A stretch of 33,694 bases of DNA from NCBI GenBank assembly GCA_012035135.1, contig JAAUPI010000034.1, positions 1-33,694 of the forward strand, in the 5' to 3' direction. The DNA is from Microcoleus sp. CSU_2_2. GTDB taxonomy: Bacteria > Cyanobacteriota > Cyanobacteriia > Cyanobacteriales > Microcoleaceae. This document shows positions 8,708-17,476 of this stretch, piece by piece. Under the pieces are notes generated by a model. That model was given only the letters and a program-made list of their open reading frames with translations, was not told the origin of the DNA and ran no database searches. The position numbers were made by a program, and so were the translations under genes. The first letter of the stretch is position 1; each line of letters starts with the position of its first letter.

Positions 8708-9897
8708 TTGAAATTAAACCAAACCTCCAACATCGATCGAACAGTCCGTATTCTGGCAAAGCACTCAAACCTGTCAAAGTATTGTGGCAAGGCACTCACG
8801 TTTGTGTAGTATCTGAGTCTCCCGAAGGTGGCGAAATCATTGAGGAATTGAGAATTGGTCACGCAGCTAAAACTCCTTATCAGATTGACTTAGCCAAAGG
8901 AGCAACTTTTAGCGGCGACAACTATGCTGACGAACTTTTGGCAAAACCTCTGCTCAAATCTCTGCAAAATCCTAAGTCTGAAAAGTTAGAAATTTCTCAG
9001 GAAATCTTCAAGTCCTACCAGCGGGTAATCGTCTTAAACTGTATTGATTATCTTTACGGACACAGCCTTTTAAAATTGCTGAACGCCCAGAGGCATTTGG
9101 AATCTAACCCAGATTTGGGTTTGATTGTGATTGTCCAAAAGTTTCTCCGGTGGATGGTTCCCGATGGAGTGGCGGAAGTCTGGACAGTGCCGATATCGTT
9201 GAAAAACGGTCAAGATTACTATCCGAGTTTCGCCGAGTTTGTGGAAAAACAATCTCAGCGCTTTGAAGAAATTTATGTGAGCGAAGCCTATTCGCATCCC
9301 AGTCGATTCGATATTACCAAGTTTACTAGAGTTCCGAAGCACAGTTTTGACGATCGCGCCGCCATAAAAATTACCTTTGTGTGGCGGGAAGACCGGCTTT
9401 TAGTCAACAGTTTTTTATTTCGAGTCCTCAGAAAGCTGAAACTGCTAGACATTGCCTTGGCAATTCAAAATTGGAAAGTGCAGCAGTTATTTGAGAAAAT
9501 TCGATCGAAACTCCCAGAAGCTAAATTTGCAGTAGCAGGATTGGGGACGAAAACTCAATTTCCCAAGTGGATTGAAGATTGTAGAGTAGAGAGGTTTAAC
9601 GACCAAACAGAGAAAGAAACTTGCCAAATATATTCAGAAAGCCGTTTAGTAATTGGTCTGCACGGTTCTAATATGCTGCTGCCTTCTGGCCTGGCCGGGA
9701 TGACCCTTGATTTGATAGAAACTCGCTGGGGAAACTTTGCCCAAGACGTTCTTTATCAAGAAACCAACCCCCGATTGGCTAGTTTTCGCTATCGATATTT
9801 ACCCTCTCAGATGAGCGCGGATATCTTAGCGAATATTGCGGCTCAAATGATTGAGACGCAAGCAGATTTTTATTTCCACATGACAGCAGACGAATAA
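8704..9897 (+). CDS. Putative glycosyltransferase-like protein of unknown family
   Basis: 397 residues, soluble, no signal peptide. Starts by a four-base ATGA overlap with the flippase gene. The N-terminal half has no motif I recognise. The C-terminal half contains an alternating beta/alpha stretch ending in RLVIGLHGSNMLLPSGLAG (HGSN about 320-323), which resembles the donor-side block of GT61/DUF563-type and some GT-B enzymes where a conserved HG(A/S) follows a beta strand. Its location between wzx and a GT-A transferase, with tight coupling to wzx, supports a role in repeat-unit synthesis. A non-catalytic or sugar-modifying role is also possible. Function is inferred from this weak motif and context. 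Confidence 0.6.
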   Translation: MIEIKPNLQHRSNSPYSGKALKPVKVLWQGTHVCVVSESPEGGEIIEELRIGHAAKTPYQIDLAKGATFSGDNYADELLAKPLLKSLQNPKSEKLEISQEIFKSYQRVIVLNCIDYLYGHSLLKLLNAQRHLESNPDLGLIVIVQKFLRWMVPDGVAEVWTVPISLKNGQDYYPSFAEFVEKQSQRFEEIYVSEAYSHPSRFDITKFTRVPKHSFDDRAAIKITFVWREDRLLVNSFLFRVLRKLKLLDIALAIQNWKVQQLFEKIRSKLPEAKFAVAGLGTKTQFPKWIEDCRVERFNDQTEKETCQIYSESRLVIGLHGSNMLLPSGLAGMTLDLIETRWGNFAQDVLYQETNPRLASFRYRYLPSQMSADILANIAAQMIETQADFYFHMTADE

Positions 9898-9914
9898 CAG
9901 GAGAAACTTAAAAA

Positions 9915-10781
9915 ATGGCAAATAAAAAAGCGATAGTAACCCTGGCAATTGGTGAAAAATACTTGGCAGATTGGCAAAGGTTGTGCCAACCCAACTGGCA
10001 AAAATATGCAGACAAACACGGCTACGATCTAATTTGCATTGACAAGCCACTAGATAATTCAGAACGCGCTCAAAAACGTTCCCCTTCATGGCAAAAGTGC
10101 CTGATCCTCAGCCAGGATTTTTCCCCAAACTACGAGCAAATTGTGTGGATAGATTCGGATATCCTGATCAACGCCGCCCTCGCGCCCTGCATTGTTAAAG
10201 ATGTTCCTGTTGATAAAGTAGGCGCTGTAGAAGAGTGGTCTGCGCCCACGCCGGAACTGTTTAAACAGACGTTGGAAAGAAAGTACGAACATTGGGGAAG
10301 TTCTGCGATTGTTAACCACACCGCGCAAGAAGTTTATAGCAATTACGGCCTGCCTCCTGATTTCGACCAAGTAGTTCACGCCGGGGTGATGGTAATGTCT
10401 CCTCAGTACCACCGCGAAATTTTAGAAAAAGTATACTATCAGTATGAAGATAAGGGAGGTGGCAAATGGAATTATGAATTTAGACCTCTTTCTTGGGAAC
10501 TGTTGAAAGCAGGTTGCGTTCATTGGATAGACTACCGCTTTAATGCAATCTGGTCAGATTATTTGTTCTTAAATTATCCATTTTTAGTAACCCAAGAGCA
10601 ACCGCGACTGCTGCGGAAGCTTTACTCAATCTTGAAAGTTCCTAATAATGGGAATAAGGTTCTGCGATCGTGCGTGACTACGGCTTATATTAACAGTTTT
10701 TTCCTGCACTTTGCGGGGGGAACAGCCGATATGGAACTGGTAGATTTAGAGGCTAATTCGTGGAGCGATTGCAAACTTTAA
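9915..10781 (+). CDS. GT-A glycosyltransferase (GMA12/MNN10-like)
   Basis: 288 residues. The N-terminal beta strand KKAIVTLAIGEKY and the block EQIVWIDSDILINAA (DSD at 80-82) are the nucleotide-binding core and the metal-binding DxD of GT-A folds. The pattern of a DxD followed by a glycosyl-acceptor half with VVHAGVMVMSP resembles the galactosyltransferase GMA12/MNN10 superfamily, although a close family cannot be named. AGGAG at about 9899 gives a good ribosome site for ATG 9915. It follows the previous gene by 17 nt and is probably in the same transcript. The likely role is transfer of a hexose to the lipid-linked repeat unit in the cytoplasm; donor and acceptor are unknown. Confidence 0.75.
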   Translation: MANKKAIVTLAIGEKYLADWQRLCQPNWQKYADKHGYDLICIDKPLDNSERAQKRSPSWQKCLILSQDFSPNYEQIVWIDSDILINAALAPCIVKDVPVDKVGAVEEWSAPTPELFKQTLERKYEHWGSSAIVNHTAQEVYSNYGLPPDFDQVVHAGVMVMSPQYHREILEKVYYQYEDKGGGKWNYEFRPLSWELLKAGCVHWIDYRFNAIWSDYLFLNYPFLVTQEQPRLLRKLYSILKVPNNGNKVLRSCVTTAYINSFFLHFAGGTADMELVDLEANSWSDCKL

Positions 10782-10861
10782 AATAGTCCGATCGTCTGAA
10801 GTAATTTTGTTGCATTTAATTGAGATATTGGACCATTCGTGGGGTATCTGTAGGGTTTGAA

Positions 10862-10902
10862 CTCCAACTCGGATGACAAGCGGAGCATCGTGCGAGTTGG
10901 AG
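10862..10902. repeat. Perfect 10-bp inverted repeat between glycosyltransferase genes
   Basis: CTCCAACTCG (10862-10871) pairs with CGAGTTGGAG (10893-10902); inside the loop GATG can pair with CATC. It lies in the 255-bp spacer between two plus-strand glycosyltransferase genes. There is no T-run, so a simple intrinsic terminator is unlikely; it could be a transcript processing hairpin or a mobile palindrome. Confidence 0.6.
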
Positions 10903-11036
10903 GTCAAAAGGGTTCGCCAACAGCCAATCGGGTTGCAGATAGATTAAATAAACCCGCCCCCACCCACCCAAAAACCCCTTATTGATATTGGCAACATCTC
11001 AGATTTAACAAACACAGTCATTAGGAGGCATAGGCA

Positions 11037-12092
11037 ATGAGCAATCGCAGAGTTCATATCGTTACTGGAATGTGTTGCGATGTGGAAGGTCAAGAAAGTA
11101 TTTACCCCCAAGCAGGCGGTTTGTCTTCTTCTACCAAGTTTCAAATTATTTACTGGCGCTGTGCAGTAGTATACTTTGCTTCTAGCATCAGAAACAATCC
11201 CCATGCCAATCATGTTTTATTGACGAATGCAGAGCGCATACCAAACATTGGTAACTTCAACACAGAAGAGTTTTTTGCTGAACGCGGTGTTAAAGTAATC
11301 AATTTACCGTTCACCTATCAGCCTCCTGCTGAATTTTACCACGCTTTCAGAAGCACATTTTATAAGTTTGACATTGTTAAATACCTCAAAAATAATAGCG
11401 GAGATAACGATAGCTGTTTATCTCTGGACTCAGATTGCGTGTGGCTAAATTCAGCAGCGAGGATGGTGTCCGCTATTGAAAAGCATGGGTTAGTGAATTA
11501 TGACTTAAACGAACCAGCAGATAAGCCGATCAGCGATCTGAGCAGGCGACAAATGCAAAAGATTTACCAGGACTTAGGATACAAAGTTGAGGAACCTCCT
11601 AAATATTATGGAGCAGAATTGATTGCTGGTAAGGGAAAGGACATCAAAAAGTTATCTGAAGAAATTGACTCAATTTGGGAGATTTGCTTGCAAAGATTTG
11701 CCGAGGGCAAGTCGAAATTTAATACTGAAGAGCAGATGCTAAGTTATATTTACAATAAGGAAGGTTACGCTGCCGGAACTGGAAATCCTTACCTCAAACG
11801 CATCTGGACATCGCCGAAACTTTACACCGCAGCAGAGTCAGACCTCTCTCTTGATGCTTGGCACTTGCCGGGAGAAAAGGGATACGGAATTAAGAGGCTT
11901 TTTGCACAAATAACTAATCCTAAATCTACTTTTTGGACTGTGCCTGTAGGTAATCAGTTTGCCGAATATGCGGGGAGTTATTTGGGGGTGCCGAAACGCA
12001 CTCCTTTGAAGTCTTGCCTGGATATGTTTGATAATAGGATGTCAGGGTTGCAGAAAAGATTATCTAATGTCAAAGGTGTTTTAAGTAAATGA
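11037..12092 (+). CDS. Nucleotide-diphospho-sugar transferase-like protein (GT-A)
   Basis: 351 residues. An N-terminal beta strand (RRVHIVTGMCCD), a region of Rossmann-like alternation, and CLSLDSDCVWLNSA with a DSD at 131-133 indicate a GT-A transferase. After it comes a region rich in charged residues, and the EEQMLSYIYNKEG block is the kind of acceptor-side helix seen in capsular nucleotide-diphospho-sugar transferases. The exact family is not recognised. AGGAGG lies about 8 nt upstream of ATG 11037, one of the strongest ribosome sites in the window. It may have its own promoter in the 255-bp spacer before it. A role in the exopolysaccharide repeat unit is inferred from context. Confidence 0.65.
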   Translation: MSNRRVHIVTGMCCDVEGQESIYPQAGGLSSSTKFQIIYWRCAVVYFASSIRNNPHANHVLLTNAERIPNIGNFNTEEFFAERGVKVINLPFTYQPPAEFYHAFRSTFYKFDIVKYLKNNSGDNDSCLSLDSDCVWLNSAARMVSAIEKHGLVNYDLNEPADKPISDLSRRQMQKIYQDLGYKVEEPPKYYGAELIAGKGKDIKKLSEEIDSIWEICLQRFAEGKSKFNTEEQMLSYIYNKEGYAAGTGNPYLKRIWTSPKLYTAAESDLSLDAWHLPGEKGYGIKRLFAQITNPKSTFWTVPVGNQFAEYAGSYLGVPKRTPLKSCLDMFDNRMSGLQKRLSNVKGVLSK

Positions 12093-12093
12093 T

Positions 12094-12141
12094 GGAGGAT
12101 TTGCACTCATAGGTGCATCCTCCGGGTGCGCAGTGCGCACC
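12094..12141. repeat. Two consecutive hairpins after a glycosyltransferase gene
   Basis: GGAGGAT (12094-12100) pairs with ATCCTCC (12117-12123), with an inner GCAC/GTGC pair; then GGTGCGC (12125-12131) pairs with GCGCACC (12135-12141). They begin directly after the stop at 12092 and end 45 nt before the next start. No T-tract follows, so a processing or attenuation role, or a mobile palindrome, is as likely as termination. Confidence 0.6.
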
Positions 12142-12185
12142 TTACCTTGATGTATAGCGATCGAAAAAGTGGAGTAAAATGCAAA

Positions 12186-13112
12186 ATGTTAGATCGACCC
12201 TTAAAAACCCCCATCGCTTTTATTATTTTCAAACGCCCGGTCGAAACTCAAAGGGTATTTGCCGAAATTCGCAAAGTCAAACCATCTAAATTGTTAGTGG
12301 TTGCTGACGGGCCGCGGCCGGACAAGCCGGGAGAAGACCAACAATGTGCAGCAGCTAGGGCTGTAATTGACCAGGTGGATTGGGAATGCGAAGTTTTGAC
12401 AAATTATGCCACAACTAATTTGGGCTGTCGTCAGCGCGTTTCTAGCGGGTTAGATTGGGTGTTTGATACGGTTGAGGAGGCGATTATTATTGAGGATGAT
12501 TGTTTGCCTCACAACACTTTTTTTTACTTTGCTGAAGAGTTGCTGGAACGCTACCGATACGATGAACGGATTATGTCGATATCGGGACAAAATGTGCAAT
12601 TTGGACAGCAGCGAACTGATTATAGCTACTATTTTTCTCGCTACACTCACTGCTGGAGTTGGGCGAGTTGGAGGCGAGCTTGGCAGCATTACGATTTAGA
12701 TATGAAGCTGTGGCCGGAAGTGCGGGATGCCAATTTTTTGATGGATGTATTGGGAGACGCTCATGCGGCTAAAATCTGGACTAAAACTTGTCAGTTGTGT
12801 TATGAAGGAGCGATCGATACTTGGGATTTTCAGTGGACGTTTGCTAGTTTTATTCAACATGGTTTGAATATTCTGGCTAATGTCAATTTGGCTGCAAATA
12901 TCGGACATGGAACGGGTGGAACTCACACGGATGATATTAACAGTCCTTACAATAATATGCCTGTGGAATCGATCGACTTTCCTCTCAAACATCCTCCGTT
13001 TGTCATTCGGGACGCGCAAGCTGATAATTTTACTCAAAATACTTTATACGATTATGATCCGAAATTGGTCAAGAAAGTACACCAAAAGATTAAACAACTT
13101 TTGAAAAGATAA
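12186..13112 (+). CDS. GT-A glycosyltransferase, HlpA/GNT-I-like
   Basis: 308 residues from ATG 12186. The frame is open back to a GTG at 12126, but that start lies inside a palindrome, and the fold begins at TPIAFIIFKRPVETQRVF, so 12186 is chosen. An N-terminal GT-A strand, LLVVADGPR, then AIIIEDDCLPH with the EDD (103-105) metal site, and SWASWRRAWQHYD are typical of proteins annotated as hemolytic protein HlpA-like or family 2 glycosyltransferases, related to eukaryotic GNT-I. Hemolysin activity is not implied. The expected role is sugar transfer in repeat-unit synthesis. The 3' flank carries a short purine-rich repeat (CGCAGAG units near 13117-13135) of a kind frequent in cyanobacterial spacers. 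Confidence 0.8.
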   Translation: MLDRPLKTPIAFIIFKRPVETQRVFAEIRKVKPSKLLVVADGPRPDKPGEDQQCAAARAVIDQVDWECEVLTNYATTNLGCRQRVSSGLDWVFDTVEEAIIIEDDCLPHNTFFYFAEELLERYRYDERIMSISGQNVQFGQQRTDYSYYFSRYTHCWSWASWRRAWQHYDLDMKLWPEVRDANFLMDVLGDAHAAKIWTKTCQLCYEGAIDTWDFQWTFASFIQHGLNILANVNLAANIGHGTGGTHTDDINSPYNNMPVESIDFPLKHPPFVIRDAQADNFTQNTLYDYDPKLVKKVHQKIKQLLKR

Positions 13113-13204
13113 TTAACCGCAGAGAGCGCAGAGGGCACAGAGAGAAGAGTGAGAACATATTTCGGGATAGGTTAAATATCCTTTTTATGACTTGGCGGTT
13201 GAAA

Positions 13205-14461
13205 ATGAAAGTTTTAATTCCGAGCAATTACGATCTAAAAGGTGGTGCTGCTAGAGCAACTTACCGCTTGCATCAAGGTTTGCAAAATATCGGCGTCGAT
13301 TCCCAAATTTTGGCAGCATATAAGTCGAGTAACGATGCCAGCGTCCTCGAATTGCCGGACAAGTTTGGCAGAAAATTTAAGAACTTCAGGGCTAAATTAA
13401 ATAGATTGCCCTTAAAAGTTTATCCGAAACTGGGTCAAGTAATTTTTTCACCTCAGTGGGTGCCGGATTCCCTGGCAGCGGAAGTTATCAAAATTAATCC
13501 CGATGTGATTAATTTGCACTGGGTTTGTGAAGGTTATATGCAAATTGAAACGCTGCCTAAGTTTAACAAACCTGTGGTTTGGACGCTGCACGATATGTGG
13601 GCGTTTACGGGGGGATGTCACTATAGTGAAGATTGCGATCGATACCTGAATTCTTGTGGGGCTTGTCCTCAACTGGACAGCACTAAAGATGTCGATATTT
13701 CCCGCTGGATCTGGCAGCGCAAAGCGAAAGCTTGGCAAAATTTGAATTTGACTCTGGTGACTCCGAGTCATTGGTTGGCGGAATGCGCGAAATCCAGTTC
13801 GCTATTGCAAGATTATCCGGTGAAAGTGATTGCTAATGGCCTCGATTCTCAACTGTACAAACCGCTGAACCGGCGGCAGGTGAGAGATAGTTTGAGTTTG
13901 CCTCAAAATAAACAGTTGGTATTGTTTGGGGCGATGCAGGGAACGGGCGATCGTTGGAAGGGTTTTCCGTTACTGGTACCGGCTTTGCAGCGTCTTAGCA
14001 AGTCGGGATGGCAGGACAAAATTGAAGTTTTGGTTTTCGGATGTGCTGAACCTGAAAGTCCGATCGATGTTGGTTTTAAAACTCATTATTTAGGCAGATT
14101 GGATGATGAAACTTTGGCCAAAGTTTATGCAGCGGCTGATGTGATGGTTGTCCCGTCGCGCTATGAAGCTTTTGGCCAGACGGCATCCGAAGCCTTGGCG
14201 TGTGGCACACCTGTGGTGGCTTTTGATGTGACGGGATTAAAAGATATTGTCGATCGACAGCAAAATGGCTATTTAGCTCAACCTTATGATAGTGAAGACT
14301 TAGCGTGGGGGATTGCTTGGGTGTTAGAAGATCCGGAGCGACACCAACAGCTCTGTGACAGCGCTCGTGTCAAAGTAGAACAGAAGTTTACCTTAGAAGT
14401 GCAAGCTCGCGAGTACAAAAACCTATTTGAAGAAGTTTGGCAAGCTGCTAAACTGGCATAA
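13205..14461 (+). CDS. Glycosyltransferase family 4 (WcaC/WcaL-like)
   Basis: 418 residues from ATG 13205; an ATG at 13187 would add only six residues before the conserved MKVLIPS strand, and no strong ribosome site separates the two. GT-B fold: the N-terminal strand with GGAARATYRL, a four-cysteine segment (C138, C144, C151, C154 in GGCHYSEDCDRYLNSCGAC) common in bacterial GT4 enzymes of slime and colanic-acid clusters, and the donor-binding block PSRYEAFGQTASEALACGTP with the E321-x7-E329 motif. Retaining mechanism and nucleotide-sugar donor follow from family membership. A strong hairpin 10 nt after the stop may terminate the transcript, so this could be the last gene of its unit. Confidence 0.88.
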   Translation: MKVLIPSNYDLKGGAARATYRLHQGLQNIGVDSQILAAYKSSNDASVLELPDKFGRKFKNFRAKLNRLPLKVYPKLGQVIFSPQWVPDSLAAEVIKINPDVINLHWVCEGYMQIETLPKFNKPVVWTLHDMWAFTGGCHYSEDCDRYLNSCGACPQLDSTKDVDISRWIWQRKAKAWQNLNLTLVTPSHWLAECAKSSSLLQDYPVKVIANGLDSQLYKPLNRRQVRDSLSLPQNKQLVLFGAMQGTGDRWKGFPLLVPALQRLSKSGWQDKIEVLVFGCAEPESPIDVGFKTHYLGRLDDETLAKVYAAADVMVVPSRYEAFGQTASEALACGTPVVAFDVTGLKDIVDRQQNGYLAQPYDSEDLAWGIAWVLEDPERHQQLCDSARVKVEQKFTLEVQAREYKNLFEEVWQAAKLA

Positions 14462-14470
14462 TTCTGCTGG

Positions 14471-14489
14471 GGCAGGCATCTTGCCTGCC
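14471..14489 (+). terminator. Candidate intrinsic terminator
   Basis: GGCAGGCA (14471-14478) pairs with TGCCTGCC (14482-14489) around TCT, 10 nt past the GT4 stop. It is followed by TTTGACAGGCTTTTTG, which is T-rich only after several bases, so the terminator assignment is moderate. GGCAGGC-type palindromes also occur as dispersed cyanobacterial repeats. Confidence 0.5.
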
Positions 14490-14517
14490 TTTGACAGGCT
14501 TTTTGCCAGAAGTCTAA

Positions 14518-14695
14518 TAGACATCTCCTAAACAGAAATTAGGCCATCGCGATCGATCGCAGGCTCTTGAGGGTGAAGCATTTGGACATAAAATCGATGG
14601 TTTTCGGCACAGACTGTCGCCCGTTAGGGGCGGGCACTCTTGGCACCGCCCCTACATATATCGAACAGCAAGAGATTCTTTTTAGGAGATGTCTA
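14518..14695. mobile_element. MITE-like element with 15-bp terminal inverted repeats
   Basis: TAGACATCTCCTAAA (14518-14532) is repeated perfectly inverted as TTTAGGAGATGTCTA (14681-14695), and AGAA/TTCT continues the match after one mismatch. The 178-bp interior has no coding frame and holds another hairpin (TAGGGGCGG at 14625-14633 with CCGCCCCTA at 14646-14654). If the outer TA pairs are target duplications, the true termini are GACATCTCC, as expected for a TA-targeting IS630/Tc1-type MITE. No transposase is nearby, so it would depend on one elsewhere. Confidence 0.6.
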
Positions 14696-14944
14696 ATGGC
14701 AAAGTACAGCGGTTAAGCCGATCGAATGCTGGTTGGATTTGTGCCAAGAACTAGCCATATTGATTGGTATATTCTCGGATATATCGATGTGCTACTTTGT
14801 AAAAAAACACTTACGCAAGTGCTACGTAGGTAAGGGTAGCAAATCGAAAAATAAAAGTGAACAGGCAATAGGGAACAGGCAACAGACTGGGAAAGGGATG
14901 AGGATTTAACCCCAACCCAAACAAACAACTTTTAAAAGGGAACA

Positions 14945-14994
14945 GGCACTCTTGGAACAGGCAACCGTTGCCCGTTGCCCGTTCCAAGAGTGCC
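14945..14994. repeat. Long palindrome with nested stem
   Basis: GGCACTCTTGGAAC (14945-14958) pairs perfectly with GTTCCAAGAGTGCC (14981-14994), and GGCAAC (14960-14965) with GTTGCC (14974-14979), giving a 14+6 bp cruciform-capable structure. The ACTCTTGG core also occurs in the repeats at 14628 and 17473. Confidence 0.75.
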
Positions 14995-15085
14995 TTCTTC
15001 GATAGAAGATGGGGTTTTATACCCCGATTGGGAACTCTTAACCGTTGCCCGTTCCCTGTTCCCTGTTCCCTTCTTCGATAAACTT

Positions 15086-15174
15086 AGGACTTACGCATCC
15101 GCGATGAAAAATAGAGGCTGCGATTGCTCTGTCGTTGCGCAATGACAGCAACGCGTGACTCCTGCGTAAATCCT
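15086..15174. repeat. 89-bp inverted-repeat element
   Basis: AGGACTTACGCA (15086-15097) pairs with TGCGTAAATCCT (15163-15174) with one mismatch. In its centre TGTCGTTGCGCAATGACA (15130-15147) is almost self-complementary, with one G:T type pair. The whole piece could fold into a long hairpin and resembles small non-autonomous repeats of Oscillatoriales. No coding potential. Confidence 0.55.
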
Positions 15175-15396
15175 CAAATTATCAAGTTCGATCGCGAACA
15201 TTGCTGCGCACTGATTGATAAAAAATACTCTGTGTAACGATTGTGATGCTGGCCTGCTTTGAATATAGTAAATTTTATCGTCAATCTCTTGATGATGTTG
15301 ACAAGTTGAGTTATTAATTGAATAGGACTCAAAATCGATCGGCGCTATCGATCGACAGAGGACAATTTTTTATGAACAGCCAAATCTTTTAGATAG

Positions 15397-16314
15397 ATGG
15401 AGCACATAACTATAGCAGTTCTGATGACTTGCTACAACCGCAAGTTAAAGACTTTGGCCACTCTAGAGTCGCTGTTCAATCAAACCTTAACAAGTAAAAT
15501 TGCACTCACCGTTTATCTGGTAGATGACGGTAGTACCGACTGTACAGCCGAATCAGTACAGCAAACATATCCTCAAGTCAAGATTTTTTCCGGAGATGGC
15601 AACTTATTTTGGAATGGAGGAATGCGCCTTGCTTTCAGCGAAGCCATGAAAGACGAGCCCGACTATTATCTCTGGCTTAACGACGACACTGTACTTGAGC
15701 CCGAAGCGTTGAATTCACTGCTGGCAACTAGCAGTCAGCTAATTGAAAAAGGAGAAACAAAAGCGATCGTTGCTGGCTCTACTTACGATCCAGATACTGG
15801 TGATTTTACTTACGGCGGTATAGTCAAAATTACGCCCTTGCTTCCCTTTAAATTTCGCTTCCTCGAACCTACAACCACAGCTCAGTCTTGTGACAGCATG
15901 AATGGTAACTGCGTTCTCATTCCTCGCAGCGTCGTTCAAGTTGTTGGCAACCTCGATCCAGCTTTCATTCATTACTTATCAGACTGGGAATACGGTTTGC
16001 GTGCCAGACAAAAAGGCTGTACAGTTTGGATAGCTCCGGGCTATCAAGGAACCTGTTCACCGAATCCGCAGTCAACAAAAATTGACGCTGCCAATATGAG
16101 TGAAGGCTTGCAAAAAATGAGCCAACCTAAAGGTTTAGCATTCAAAGACGCTACCCTGCAACCCTGGGAAGAGTGGAAAGTATTTGCTCAGCGTCACGGT
16201 GGTCTATTTTGGCCAATTTATTGGTTGCTACCTTACAGAAGGTTAGTTTGGTTGTCAGTTTTGAGCAAATTGGGATTAACTAAAAACAAAACCCAAGGTG
16301 AACGTGATGGTTGA
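15397..16314 (+). CDS. Glycosyltransferase family 2 (rhamnosyltransferase-like)
   Basis: 305 residues. GT-A fold: MTCYNRKLKTLATLESL at the N-terminus, LVDDGSTD (D43-D44), SGDGNLFWNGGMRLAF, and YLWLNDDTVLEPEAL with the D/D metal site near 96-97. The GDGNLFWNGGM segment is typical of family 2 enzymes related to rhamnosyl and dTDP-sugar transferases in slime and O-antigen clusters. Expected role: inverting transfer onto the lipid-linked repeat unit in the cytoplasm. The stop at 16312-16314 lies inside the next gene, so translation of the two is probably coupled. ATG 15397 begins exactly at the first conserved strand. Confidence 0.88.
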   Translation: MEHITIAVLMTCYNRKLKTLATLESLFNQTLTSKIALTVYLVDDGSTDCTAESVQQTYPQVKIFSGDGNLFWNGGMRLAFSEAMKDEPDYYLWLNDDTVLEPEALNSLLATSSQLIEKGETKAIVAGSTYDPDTGDFTYGGIVKITPLLPFKFRFLEPTTTAQSCDSMNGNCVLIPRSVVQVVGNLDPAFIHYLSDWEYGLRARQKGCTVWIAPGYQGTCSPNPQSTKIDAANMSEGLQKMSQPKGLAFKDATLQPWEEWKVFAQRHGGLFWPIYWLLPYRRLVWLSVLSKLGLTKNKTQGERDG

Positions 16315-17476
16315 TAAAGCTGATTGGCGCGTCGCTTGGCTGGTGCCGGAAGTAGAATTGGGTGCATATTGGCAACCAGTATTGAAAGAATTTACAAAAG
16401 TGTTTAAAAATACTGTTTTTTATACGGGCCGCGTTTGGTCGGGGTTCGATCCGACGCTGCCGGGAGCATCGGCAATTCAGTTAGTAGGGGAAACTAAATT
16501 TGTCGAGACAGAAAAGATCGAAACAGGATACGATCGCGGTTTCATTGCAGTATCGCCGAGCATAATTGGTTACTTGCTAAAATTTCGACCTCAGGTAGTT
16601 TTTCCTCAGGCTTTTTCTCTGTGGACTGTCTTGGTGATTCTCCTCAAACCGCTCTGTCAGTGGCAAGTTGCAATTATTTATGATGGTAGTTCTCCAAATA
16701 CAGATTTTCGAGATTCTAGTTTTCGGACATTTGTCAGACGCATCTTAGCTAAGTTTGCTAATGCTTTTGTTTCTAACAGTCAAGCCGGGAAAAGATATTT
16801 AGTAGAAGTTCTCAATGTGCCCCAAGAGCTAGTTTTTACGCGAACTTATTTGGTTCCCGACGCAGAAGCATTGCTGAAATGTTTGGAAACAAGTAAACCG
16901 CCAAATCTTAACTTAAAACACCCAATCTTTCTATATGTAGGACGCATCACAGCTAGAAAAGGAATTAAGACGCTTTTAGAAGCTTGTGCTATGCTCAAAC
17001 AGCAAGGTTCTGCGGATTATACTTTACTAATTGTGGGTAAGGGAGACCAGCAAGCAGAATTGGAAGCTTTTATTCAAGAGCAAGATTTTGTCGATCGAGT
17101 CAAGTGGGTGGGATGGGTTGACTACGGAAATCTGGGTGCTTACTTTCAGCAAGCTGATATTTTTGTGTTTCCTACCTTTGAAGATGTCTGGGGAATGGTT
17201 GTGCCTGAAGCTATGGTGTTTGGGAAACCGGTATTGTGTTCAAAGGGTGCAGCTTCCTGCGAATTAATTGCAGAAGGGGAAAATGGTTATATTTTCGATC
17301 CTACTAATGCCCAGGAGTTGGCAGATAAAATGCAGATTTTTATAGAAAATCCCGATCGAATTGAGTCGATGGGACAGAAGTCGCGACAGCTAATTTCTCA
17401 GAAAACTCCTGAAACAGCAGCCAAAGCTTACGTCGAAGTCACATCATTTCTGATGAAGTCAGTAGTCAGTTGGTAG
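16307..17476 (+). CDS. Glycosyltransferase family 4
   Basis: 389 residues from ATG 16307, which has AAGG about 8 nt upstream and overlaps the preceding gene by 8 bp; a GTG at 16298 is the alternative. GT-B fold: the C-terminal half starts at HPIFLYVGRITARKGIKTLL (about 205), with LLIVGKGDQQAELE, and the donor site is IFVFPTFEDVWGMVVPEAMVFGKP (E292 and E301, spacing slightly longer than the usual E-x7-E). Role: retaining sugar transfer in repeat-unit synthesis. The stop codon TAG is contained in a dispersed GC-rich repeat (17473-17500), so the last few residues (SVVSW) may be repeat-derived. Confidence 0.88.
   Translation: MVDKADWRVAWLVPEVELGAYWQPVLKEFTKVFKNTVFYTGRVWSGFDPTLPGASAIQLVGETKFVETEKIETGYDRGFIAVSPSIIGYLLKFRPQVVFPQAFSLWTVLVILLKPLCQWQVAIIYDGSSPNTDFRDSSFRTFVRRILAKFANAFVSNSQAGKRYLVEVLNVPQELVFTRTYLVPDAEALLKCLETSKPPNLNLKHPIFLYVGRITARKGIKTLLEACAMLKQQGSADYTLLIVGKGDQQAELEAFIQEQDFVDRVKWVGWVDYGNLGAYFQQADIFVFPTFEDVWGMVVPEAMVFGKPVLCSKGAASCELIAEGENGYIFDPTNAQELADKMQIFIENPDRIESMGQKSRQLISQKTPETAAKAYVEVTSFLMKSVVSW

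Larger units (their letters stand above)
14462..15396. other. 935-bp non-coding repeat-rich spacer
   Basis: No credible gene is seen in either strand. It holds, in order, a hairpin, a MITE-like element (14518-14695), a stretch of repeated GGGAACAGGCA/GTTCCCTG words (about 14850-15075), a long palindrome (14945-14994), a small inverted-repeat element (15086-15174), and an AT-rich end that probably contains the promoter of the next glycosyltransferase gene. This is the largest gap in the polysaccharide cluster. Confidence 0.8.
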
